A DNA stretch of 64,000 bases, taken from contig DAHXKG010000006.1 of assembly GCA_027366525.1 (NCBI GenBank), positions 105,017 through 169,016 on the forward strand, given 5' to 3'. Source of the stretch: a candidate division FCPU426 bacterium. GTDB taxonomy: Bacteria > Oederibacteriota > Muellerivitia > Muellerivitales > DAHXKG01. The notes beneath the pieces were generated by a model that made no database searches, was not told the DNA's origin, and worked only from the letters and a program-made list of their open reading frames with translations. The first letter of the stretch is position 1, and each line of letters begins with the position of its first letter. The translations under genes and the position numbers were made by a program. Shown piece after piece: positions 53,433 through 60,242 of this stretch.

Positions 53433-53855
53433 TTATTTGTCTTTAAGTTGACTATTTTTTTTAATTTTAAAATTTTCTTGTTTTTTAGATATAGGTAAAG
53501 CAAAAATATTTATAATCCCTACAAAAGAAACATACAATGTCACAATTATTCCAGTTAACATGCCAACAGCCTCATTAACGTCCCTTATACACATATCTAT
53601 TGCCTTTGGATAAAGTGCTACCATAAAATAAATGGTTATTCCATAAGATATTAATTTAACAAGATCCTGAACATCTGGCACAGTTTTTTTTACAAACAAT
53701 TGAACCATTAGAAACACAACAATTAAACTAAAAATTATTTTAAATGGCGATGGTAGGGATTTTAAAAAAAAAGATATACCAAACACAAGTGCAATTACTA
53801 TTGATAATACTAATACTATTGATAAAAATCCAGGTGATTTTGAAAATTTAATCAT
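53433..53855 (-). CDS. Four-helix membrane protein in the R-M operon, unknown
   Basis: A 140-aa protein with about four hydrophobic helices (near 11-30, 38-54, 66-84 and 97-120) and a lysine-rich cytoplasmic tail. It overlaps the upstream zinc-ribbon/glycine-zipper gene by ATGA and abuts the downstream methyltransferase with no gap, so it is clearly part of the operon. I do not recognise the family. Membrane proteins are unusual inside a simple type II R-M operon; a role as an effector or anchor with the glycine-zipper protein is speculative. Confidence 0.75.
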   Translation of the reverse strand: MIKFSKSPGFLSIVLVLSIVIALVFGISFFLKSLPSPFKIIFSLIVVFLMVQLFVKKTVPDVQDLVKLISYGITIYFMVALYPKAIDMCIRDVNEAVGMLTGIIVTLYVSFVGIINIFALPISKKQENFKIKKNSQLKDK

Positions 53856-54091
53856 TTGTTTTTTTCCGCTTCATCACCTATAAAAAACCCTATAGCTGCC
53901 CCAATTACTGCTCCAACCGGGCCCCCTATCCCAGCCCCGATAGCCGCACCAATTCCAGCACCTGCAATTCGTCCAGAACCATCCGTTCTAAACAATGTTC
54001 CTTTTTTATGGCAAAATGAGCATGATTTTCCAGTCAAACTTCCACCATCATCTTTATTTTCCTTTTTACAGTTTTTACAATAAACAGGCAT
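53852..54091 (-). CDS. Zinc-ribbon plus glycine-zipper small protein, unknown
   Basis: A 79-aa protein. The start MPVYCKNC follows GGAAG by eight bases; a longer frame upstream only reads through the neighbouring gene in another frame. Residues 1-35 carry two cysteine pairs (CKNC and CSFC) typical of a zinc ribbon. Residues 42-72 are a classical glycine zipper with repeated GAxIG units, ending in GDEAEKNK. Glycine zippers form membrane-inserting helix pairs in Omp-like proteins and some toxins. Coupling by ATGA to a four-helix membrane protein suggests that they act together. Confidence 0.75.
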   Translation of the reverse strand: MPVYCKNCKKENKDDGGSLTGKSCSFCHKKGTLFRTDGSGRIAGAGIGAAIGAGIGGPVGAVIGAAIGFFIGDEAEKNK

Positions 54092-54095
54092 CTTT

Positions 54096-54260
54096 TTATC
54101 TTCCAGTTTTAAATTTATTATCTTTCTTTCGAGGCTTATTCCAGTAAGGACTTTTACATTTTGGACAAACTTCCGGCTCAACCCCTTCTTTTCGTGGAAT
54201 CCAGTCTTGACCACATCTTTCACACTTAAATGCCCAAACCATTTTTTTAAATTTAGCCAT
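54096..54260 (-). CDS. Zinc-ribbon small protein (54 aa), first gene of the R-M operon
   Basis: Too short for usual ORF thresholds, but a convincing zinc ribbon: CERCG and CPKCKS separated by about 16 residues, with the common DWIPRKEG and SPYWNKPRKK segments seen in archaeal and candidate-phylum one-domain zinc ribbons. It begins MAKFKKMVWAFKC and ends KTGR. Its stop lies four bases before the ATG of the second zinc-ribbon gene. As the promoter-proximal gene it may be a DNA-binding controller of the R-M operon, which lacks an obvious C protein; this is inference. Confidence 0.75.
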   Translation of the reverse strand: MAKFKKMVWAFKCERCGQDWIPRKEGVEPEVCPKCKSPYWNKPRKKDNKFKTGR

Positions 54261-54374
54261 AATATAAGTATATCACATATTTATAATTATATTATTAAAA
54301 AGTATATAATTAAGCTTGATACAATTACTTTTAAAGTATATATTCTTTATAAGTACATAATAAGGAGTAATTAT

Positions 54375-55289
54375 ATGAACGACAAAATCACGCTCAGCAG
54401 TTTTCAAATCCTACAAATGTTTCCAAACCATGCTACGGCTCTTGAATTTTTTGAAAATGAATTATGGCCGAATGGGGTTATTTGTTCCCAATGTGGCAAA
54501 CAAGATAAGATTTATACCAGACAAGAAGGCAAGTATTGCTGTAACCGTTGCGACTTGGTTTTCTCAGTTACGGTTAATACTATTTTTGAACATAGTCATG
54601 TACCTCTTAACAAGTGGCTTTATGCTATTTATTTGCTTTTGACGGCTCGGAAAGGCATTTCATCCCTGCAACTTTCAAAGGAAATTGGCGTGACTCAAAA
54701 ATCCACGTGGTTCATGTTGCAGCGACTTAGAGAGGCTTGTGGAAACGAACTAGTAGCTTTACAAGGTACAGTCGAAGTAGATGAGACTTATGTAGGTGGC
54801 TTGGAAAAGAATAAACATAAGAGCAATAAATCTAACTTGGGAAGTGGCTCTGTCAGCAAGATTCCTGTTATTGGTTTGAGAGAACGTGCCGGCAGAACAT
54901 TTGCTACACCGATTGAAAATACAACCGCTAAGGTTTTGAAAAACGTGATTGAAACCCATGTTCAAAAAGGTTCCGATGTCAATACCGATGATTTTCTTGG
55001 ATATAACAAACTTCAAGGTTATAACCATCAAACCGTTAACCATAGCGGTAAAGAATATGTCAGAGAAACCGTTCACACCAATAGCATTGAAAGCGTATGG
55101 GCTGTTCTAAAAAGAGGTTTAAATGGTGTGTATCATCATGCCAGCCAAAAACATTTGGCTCGTTATGTCAATGAATTCACCTTCCGACTGAATGATGGAA
55201 ATGTTGAGGTTCAAACCATAGATAGACTCAAAAGCCTTATTCAATCTTCTGTCCAAAAAAGACTCACCTATAAAGAATTGATTGCTTAA
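54375..55289 (+). mobile_element. IS1595-family (ISXO2-like) transposase
   Basis: A 304-aa DDE transposase. The start is the ATG seven bases after AAGGAG; the longer open frame upstream has no family similarity. The N-terminal zinc ribbon has CSQC and CNRC pairs (about 35-60), then a helix-turn-helix (SLQLSKEIGVTQKSTWFMLQRL). The catalytic domain has VEVDETYVGG, NTDDFLGYNKL and HTNSIESVWAVLKRG, giving the DD(E/N) triad. It appears intact. I could not identify terminal inverted repeats; a GGGGACATTTTTGCATAA stretch 33 bases after the stop looks like a possible right end but has no partner on the left. Confidence 0.88.
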
Positions 55290-55353
55290 AAAATCTTTGA
55301 AATTTTAAGATTTAATAAAAGGGGACATTTTTGCATAAGAAAGTCAAAAACTC

Positions 55354-55593
55354 ATGAGTATATTTCGTAAATTCTTAGTTAAATTGTTTAAATTAAAACG
55401 TAAATCTAATAAACGCAAAATCGGAAGTATTTTAGATTATCCCCTTCAAAGGATGACAGCATCTGAATATAATAAGTATCCTCAACTTTGTGTTAACGAG
55501 AGGATTCTATATGAGCTTAAACATCCGAATGATTTCGTACGATCTGCATCGTGGAAAAGAATCCGATTACGAGACATTATGGAGTGCGATTGA
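55354..55593 (+). CDS. Small basic protein, doubtful
   Basis: A 79-aa frame with a Lys/Arg-rich amphipathic start (MSIFRKFLVKLFKLKRKSNK). It overlaps the better supported Cas2-like gene by 83 bases in a different frame, so the last 27 residues are doubtful. The first 52 codons precede the Cas2-like start and could be a real short gene, or a remnant disturbed by an insertion. No family recognised. Confidence 0.4.
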   Translation: MSIFRKFLVKLFKLKRKSNKRKIGSILDYPLQRMTASEYNKYPQLCVNERILYELKHPNDFVRSASWKRIRLRDIMECD

Positions 55594-55789
55594 AAGTAAT
55601 TGGTCAAGTTATCGTTTATTAAAGAGTACTTGGTTAATCAAAACCAATCAAACTTCTAATGAAATTTTTAACACTTTGAAAGTATACATTGCTGATACGA
55701 AGATCAAGATCTTTATAAACAGACTTCCAACTGATTGGGATGGGAATGTTTCTAACAATGCATTTACTTGGATTAAAGACCATGAATAG
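55511..55789 (+). CDS. Orphan Cas2/SinR-like ferredoxin-fold protein
   Basis: A 92-aa protein; ATG six to seven bases after AGAGGA. The pattern MISYDLHRGKESDYETLWSA, then LLKSTWLIKT, then IFINRL near the end matches the SinR-like/Cas2-like family, which shares the VapD and Cas2 fold with an N-terminal acidic residue after the first strand. There is no Cas1 and no CRISPR array in the window, so it is not an adaptation gene here. Relatives are often found in defence islands and near toxin-antitoxin loci. It sits four bases inside the right inverted repeat. Confidence 0.7.
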   Translation: MSLNIRMISYDLHRGKESDYETLWSAIESNWSSYRLLKSTWLIKTNQTSNEIFNTLKVYIADTKIKIFINRLPTDWDGNVSNNAFTWIKDHE

Positions 55790-55792
55790 ACA

Positions 55793-55836
55793 CTAAAATC
55801 GTTTCAATACCTAATGTATATAATTCCCAAAATTTT
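55793..55836. repeat. Right copy of 44-bp inverted repeat bounding the accessory island
   Basis: Matches the reverse complement of 50442-50485 at 43 of 44 positions. It starts three bases after the stop of the Cas2-like gene and reads outward toward hisG, as the left copy does toward rlmN. It contains TATAAT at its centre-right. Confidence 0.9.
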
Positions 55837-56345
55837 TATATAATTCAGCTCGGCTGAAGAGTTACGGGCATGGATAGCATGGCAATTTTATCTTTAACCG
55901 ATGAGATTTAAATGTTGAAATGACGGATAAAATTAATGGAATATGGAGATTCAAGTTTACTAAAATATCTTATAAAAGAATTTGCAAGAACAGGCAATTT
56001 AGTTGTTTAAGAATGAAATGGATTGGTTCTAAAGAAGCAACAAAAATAAAAAATAGTTAGGTCTATTTAATAAAGATTTGGAATTTTTTTGAGAATCAGG
56101 ATTTAGGTATTAAAGTGCTCGGGTTGATGTTGGCTATAATGCGAATATTCAGCAGTTTGATGATATGAATGTTTGTTATGGCAAAATCAAATTTTGTATT
56201 TGGAGTTAGAATATCGAATATCGATAGAAATGATGAAGATAAATTAAAAATTCCATCATCAACAAAATTTGTTAAAATTTAAACGAATTTTTAAATATGA
56301 AGTATTGTTGTAGATAGACGAAAAAATCCAATTAAGGAACTTAAG
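55837..56345. pseudogene. Decayed non-coding DNA between the island and hisG
   Basis: About 500 bases with no intact gene. Short stretches read like protein, for example a 24-codon piece MEYGDSSLLKYLIKEFART and another RVDVGYNANIQQFDDMN, but each is closed by stops and they are in different frames. These look like fragments of decayed genes at the island edge. The last 60 bases must hold the hisG promoter and AAGGAAC ribosome-binding site. Confidence 0.45.
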
Positions 56346-57221
56346 ATGTCAAATTTATTGAAACTAGGATTGCCCAAAGGAAGTTTGCAGGATTCTACCT
56401 TTCATTTGTTTGGGAAAGCAGGTTATAAAATTTCATCAACATCACGTTCATACTTTCCAAGTATTAATGATGTTGAAATTAAGCCAATGCTTATTCGAGC
56501 TCAAGAAATGAGCCGCTATGTAGAAAATGGATTATTGGATGTTGGGATTACCGGTCGAGATTGGGTGCAGGAAAATGACTCGAAAATAGAAGAAGTGGCT
56601 GAACTGATTTATGCTAAACAAGGCTTGAAACCGGTAAGATGGGTTTTGGCGGTTCCAGAAGATTCAAAAATACAATCCGTCATGGACTTGGAAGGAAAAC
56701 GTGTTGCAACAGAATTGGTCAATGTTTCTAAACGATATTTAGAGAGTAAAAAAGTCAAAGCGAATGTTGAGTTTTCATGGGGCGCGACGGAAGCAAAACC
56801 ACCTGAACTAGCTGATGCGATTATTGAAGTAACGGAAACGGGTTCTTCGTTGAAAGCTAATAAATTGAAAATAGTAGAAACGGTGTTAGAATCATCAACA
56901 GTGGTTATTGCAAATCAGGAATCATGGAAAGATGAGTGGAAAAAGGGTAAAATCCAAAATATATGCCTTCTTTTAAAAGGGGCTTTGAATGCAGAGGAGA
57001 AAGTTGGATTGAAAATGAACGTTCCTTTAAAAAAACTGGATCAAGTTTTAAAAACATTGCCTTCCATGAACTCGCCAACAGTGTCATATCTGTATGATAA
57101 AGAATGGGTAGATGTTGATATTGTTATTGATGAAAAAGTTGTTAGAGATTTAATTCCACAATTAAAACGTCAGGGAGCTGAAGGGATTGTTGAATATCCT
57201 TTGAATAAAGTTATTCCTTAA
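56346..57221 (+). CDS. hisG: ATP phosphoribosyltransferase (long form)
   Basis: First enzyme of histidine synthesis. [21 protein letters not shown] opens the protein, [11 protein letters not shown] and [14 protein letters not shown] (the PRPP-binding loop) follow, and the C-terminal 80 residues form the ACT-like regulatory domain of the long HisG type, so histidine feedback is expected and no HisZ is needed. 291 aa. AAGGAAC precedes the ATG. No other his gene is in the window. Confidence 0.95.
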   Translation: MSNLLKLGLPKGSLQDSTFHLFGKAGYKISSTSRSYFPSINDVEIKPMLIRAQEMSRYVENGLLDVGITGRDWVQENDSKIEEVAELIYAKQGLKPVRWVLAVPEDSKIQSVMDLEGKRVATELVNVSKRYLESKKVKANVEFSWGATEAKPPELADAIIEVTETGSSLKANKLKIVETVLESSTVVIANQESWKDEWKKGKIQNICLLLKGALNAEEKVGLKMNVPLKKLDQVLKTLPSMNSPTVSYLYDKEWVDVDIVIDEKVVRDLIPQLKRQGAEGIVEYPLNKVIP

Positions 57222-57240
57222 AATACAAGGTGAACCTTAA

Positions 57241-57741
57241 GTGACTACTGCAAATGAATTGAATAAATTAGCAGTTGAGCAGTTTAAACTTAAAAATTGG
57301 GATCAAGCGGAACAATTATATCGTCAAGCCTTGGAGGCTGAAGCGGGATATTTTCCTGCACGTTTAAATTTGGGGATTTTGTTTTTCAAAGAAGGCAAAT
57401 TTGAGCAATCGATACAGGAGTGTACGAGGGCGGTTTCACTAAGACCGAATCATGCGGCAGCTCATTTCCATTTGGGTAATGCCTATTATGCCAAAAATTG
57501 GTGGGAAGAAGCTTTGGTAGAATATGAACGTGTTTTAAGCTTGGATCCAGAGCATGTCGAAGTGCTATTTGCGCTTGGTGGTATTTACTTGAATCGCGGA
57601 CACAAAGAAAAAGCGATTGAATGTTGGGAGAAATACTTGCAGAAATCGCCTGATAATTCACCTAAAGCCCAACTGGCGAAAGAATATATTAGCGGGAGTT
57701 TAGCAAATCAAGTTCATATCGGGAAATATATTTCAGAGTAG
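57241..57741 (+). CDS. TPR-repeat protein
   Basis: A 166-aa soluble protein made of about four tetratricopeptide repeats (NWDQAEQLYRQALEAEAGY, KFEQSIQECTRAVSLRPNH, WWEEALVEYERVLSLDPEH and HKEKAIECWEKYLQKSPDN). GTG start with AAGGTGAA upstream, 19 bases after hisG. No signal peptide. It is a likely protein-protein adaptor; the partner is unknown. Confidence 0.85.
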   Translation: MTTANELNKLAVEQFKLKNWDQAEQLYRQALEAEAGYFPARLNLGILFFKEGKFEQSIQECTRAVSLRPNHAAAHFHLGNAYYAKNWWEEALVEYERVLSLDPEHVEVLFALGGIYLNRGHKEKAIECWEKYLQKSPDNSPKAQLAKEYISGSLANQVHIGKYISE

Positions 57742-57808
57742 TATTCGGTGTTGAATATCGATTTCTCTCGAAAGTGCTTACTTAGGATCAATTTGAGATA
57801 AAAATTTG

Positions 57809-57836
57809 TTGATTTGAATCAGATTTCAAGTATACT
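57809..57836 (+). promoter_or_regulatory. Probable sigma-70 promoter for typA
   Basis: TTGATT (57809-57814) and TATACT (57831-57836) are separated by 16 bases and lie 48 bases before the typA ATG. The -10 box is identical to that of speD. Confidence 0.6.
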
Positions 57837-57883
57837 TTCGTTTTTTCACTTCCATTAAATTATTTTAGGATGTCATTACAATC

Positions 57884-59716
57884 ATGTTACGAGAAGATTT
57901 AAGAAATATCGCGATAATTGCCCATGTCGATCATGGCAAAACCACATTGGTGGACGCCATGTTTAGACAGTCCGGGGTTTTTCGAGCCAATGAACAAGTG
58001 ACGGAACGAGTTATGGATTCTTTTGAACTCGAACGGGAACGCGGGATTACTATTTTTGCAAAAAATGCATCGATTATTTGGAAAAAAACAAAAATTAATA
58101 TTGTTGATACTCCAGGTCACGCAGATTTTGGTGGTGAAGTGGAACGAATTCTATCAATGGTGGATGGGGTCCTATTATTGGTTGATGCAGCCGAAGGGCC
58201 GCTTCCGCAAACCAAATTTGTATTAAGAAAAAGTTTGGAAAAAAATCTGCCGGTGATTGTCGTCATTAATAAAATTGACCGACAAGATGCTCGTCCGATG
58301 GAAGTGGTAGATCAGGTTTTAGATTTATTCATTTCCTTGGGTGCAACCGAACATCAAATTGAATATCCCGTAATTTACGCCATTGCTCGAGAAGGCAAGG
58401 CGGCTACCAATTGGGAAAAAATGGAAGATAATTTGACGGTGCTTTTTGACACGATCCTGAATCACATTCCCGCTCCGGTGGTGGATATCGAGCAGCCCTT
58501 TCAGATGTTGGTCACCACGACTTCCTATAATGAATATTTAGGACGTATGGCGGTAGGTCGTATTCGACGTGGGCGAATAAAGATTAATGATCCTGTAGTA
58601 CTTTTGAAATTGGATGGACGAAAAATTCAAAGTAATGCCACGAAGGTTTTTTCCTATCAAGGAATTAAACAAATCGAATGTACCGAAGCTGGTGCGGGCG
58701 ATATTATTTTACTAGCCGGGCTTGAAGATGTTCAAATTGGAGAAACCATTGCATCGGCAGCTTTGCCAGAAATACTTCCGCCGATTACGATTGAAGAGCC
58801 AACAATGAGTATGATTTTTTCAGTAAACAACAGTCCTTTTTGTGGAAAGGAAGGCAAGTTTGTCACTACGCGGCATTTGCGTGATCGCCTGTATCGAGAA
58901 GCCGAAGCAAATTTAAGCATTAAGGTATTAGACACCGAAAGTCCAGATGCTTTAAAAGTTTCAGGACGTGGGGAACTTCATTTAGGAATACTCATTGAAA
59001 CTATGCGACGAGAAGGATTTGAATTTCAAGTCTCACGCCCGCAAGTCATTTTTAAGGAAAGTGACCAACATCGTCAAGAACCGTATGAGCAACTCATTGT
59101 TGATGTGCCTGTAAACTCAGTGGGAGTTGTTATTGAAAAATTGGGATTACGAAGAGCAGAATTGAAAAATATGTATCCGCTTTCTGAAGTTATAACACGA
59201 TTAGAATTCCTAATTTCTTCAAGATGTTTGTTGGGATTTCGTACAGAATTTTTAACCGACACTAAAGGCGAAGGTATATTACATCATATTTTTGTGGGAT
59301 ATATGGATATCAAGGGCGAACCTCCCATTCGTAATCGTGGAGTTCTAGTGGCTTTTGAGAGTGGTATTACGACAGCCTATGGCATTTATCAACTTCAAGA
59401 TCGTGGTACATTCTTTGTCACGCCGCGAATTGAAATATATGAAGGAATGATTGTTGGCGAACACACCCGGGAAAATGATATCGCCGTGAATGTTTGTAAA
59501 ACAAAACACTTAACCAATATGAGAAGCAAAGCGGCGGATGAGGCGCTAACCTTGGAACCGGCACGTATTTTATCTCTGGAGCAATGTCTTGAATATATCC
59601 AAGATGATGAACTTTTGGAAGTAACACCTAAAAATTTGCGAATGCGCAAACGGGTACTTAATACGCAAGATCGAATTAAATTTGAAAAAATGAATTCGAA
59701 AATTTCTATTGCATAA
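57884..59716 (+). CDS. typA: TypA/BipA ribosome-associated GTPase
   Basis: Translational GTPase important under stress and for ribosome assembly. G1 is HVDHGKTT near the N-terminus, RGITIFAKNASI gives the switch region, DTPGHADFGGEVER is G3, and NKIDR is G4. Domains II, III and the BipA-specific C-terminal domain (MRSKAADEALTL and the DELLEVTPKNLRMRKR segment) are complete. 610 aa, as expected for the family. Confidence 0.96.
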   Translation: MLREDLRNIAIIAHVDHGKTTLVDAMFRQSGVFRANEQVTERVMDSFELERERGITIFAKNASIIWKKTKINIVDTPGHADFGGEVERILSMVDGVLLLVDAAEGPLPQTKFVLRKSLEKNLPVIVVINKIDRQDARPMEVVDQVLDLFISLGATEHQIEYPVIYAIAREGKAATNWEKMEDNLTVLFDTILNHIPAPVVDIEQPFQMLVTTTSYNEYLGRMAVGRIRRGRIKINDPVVLLKLDGRKIQSNATKVFSYQGIKQIECTEAGAGDIILLAGLEDVQIGETIASAALPEILPPITIEEPTMSMIFSVNNSPFCGKEGKFVTTRHLRDRLYREAEANLSIKVLDTESPDALKVSGRGELHLGILIETMRREGFEFQVSRPQVIFKESDQHRQEPYEQLIVDVPVNSVGVVIEKLGLRRAELKNMYPLSEVITRLEFLISSRCLLGFRTEFLTDTKGEGILHHIFVGYMDIKGEPPIRNRGVLVAFESGITTAYGIYQLQDRGTFFVTPRIEIYEGMIVGEHTRENDIAVNVCKTKHLTNMRSKAADEALTLEPARILSLEQCLEYIQDDELLEVTPKNLRMRKRVLNTQDRIKFEKMNSKISIA

Positions 59717-59768
59717 AGTGCAATCAAAAAAATTGAATTTTAAATTAAAAAAATGCTAAACTGCTAAC

Positions 59769-60236
59769 ATGTTTCACAAACTTACCATTTTTTTAGGAGC
59801 GTTTTTTTTATTAGGCCTTAATGGTGCTTTGTATCCCTTGTGGGCTCAATCAATGAATCCCAGCGATACAACTTTTGAAAAACCTTATCTCGCAGAAGAG
59901 AAAGTTTATGGGTATGATCCAGAAGGTATTGTTTATCATGCAAATCGGTGGGAAGATTTTCAAATTTTTTTGATTAGTTCGGCTCCCTTTACAGGTGTTG
60001 TAAGCTTGGGAATAGTTTCTTTGACTTCGTACTTGGCTACCGGAAAGGCTCAAATTTCAGGGCCATATTTGATTGCTTTAATAGCAGGGACTCTTATTGG
60101 ATCAACTGCAATCGCAGTAATTTCAATTTCAGGAAAAACGTATGGACCTAATTCTCCCGTCGCGCTAAATTTTCCAGCGGCCACAACTGCTCCTGAGTTG
60201 GCTTTTGCTCTTCCAATCGTTCAAGTCATTTTTTAA
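59769..60236 (+). CDS. Exported/membrane protein, unknown
   Basis: A 155-aa protein with a signal peptide (hydrophobic about 5-24, ending near LWAQS) and two further hydrophobic helices (about 72-90 and 99-120). The C-terminal tail is Ala/Pro-rich and ends with a phenylalanine (IVQVIF). No family recognised. It lies 52 bases after typA and is convergent with the GH8 gene. Confidence 0.65.
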   Translation: MFHKLTIFLGAFFLLGLNGALYPLWAQSMNPSDTTFEKPYLAEEKVYGYDPEGIVYHANRWEDFQIFLISSAPFTGVVSLGIVSLTSYLATGKAQISGPYLIALIAGTLIGSTAIAVISISGKTYGPNSPVALNFPAATTAPELAFALPIVQVIF

Positions 60237-60242
60237 TTTCTA

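Noticed and set aside
53852-54223. 123-aa version of the glycine-zipper protein
   Set aside because: Its first 44 residues lie over the 54-aa zinc-ribbon gene in another frame; the internal ATG at 54091 has a proper ribosome-binding site and a family-like zinc-ribbon start.
50268-56345. CRISPR array or Cas1 near the Cas2-like gene
   Set aside because: No regularly spaced direct repeats and no Cas1-like reading frame were found anywhere in the window.
50268-56345. tRNA-linked integrative element with direct-repeat att sites
   Set aside because: No tRNA gene and no integrase are present; the bounding repeats are inverted, not direct.
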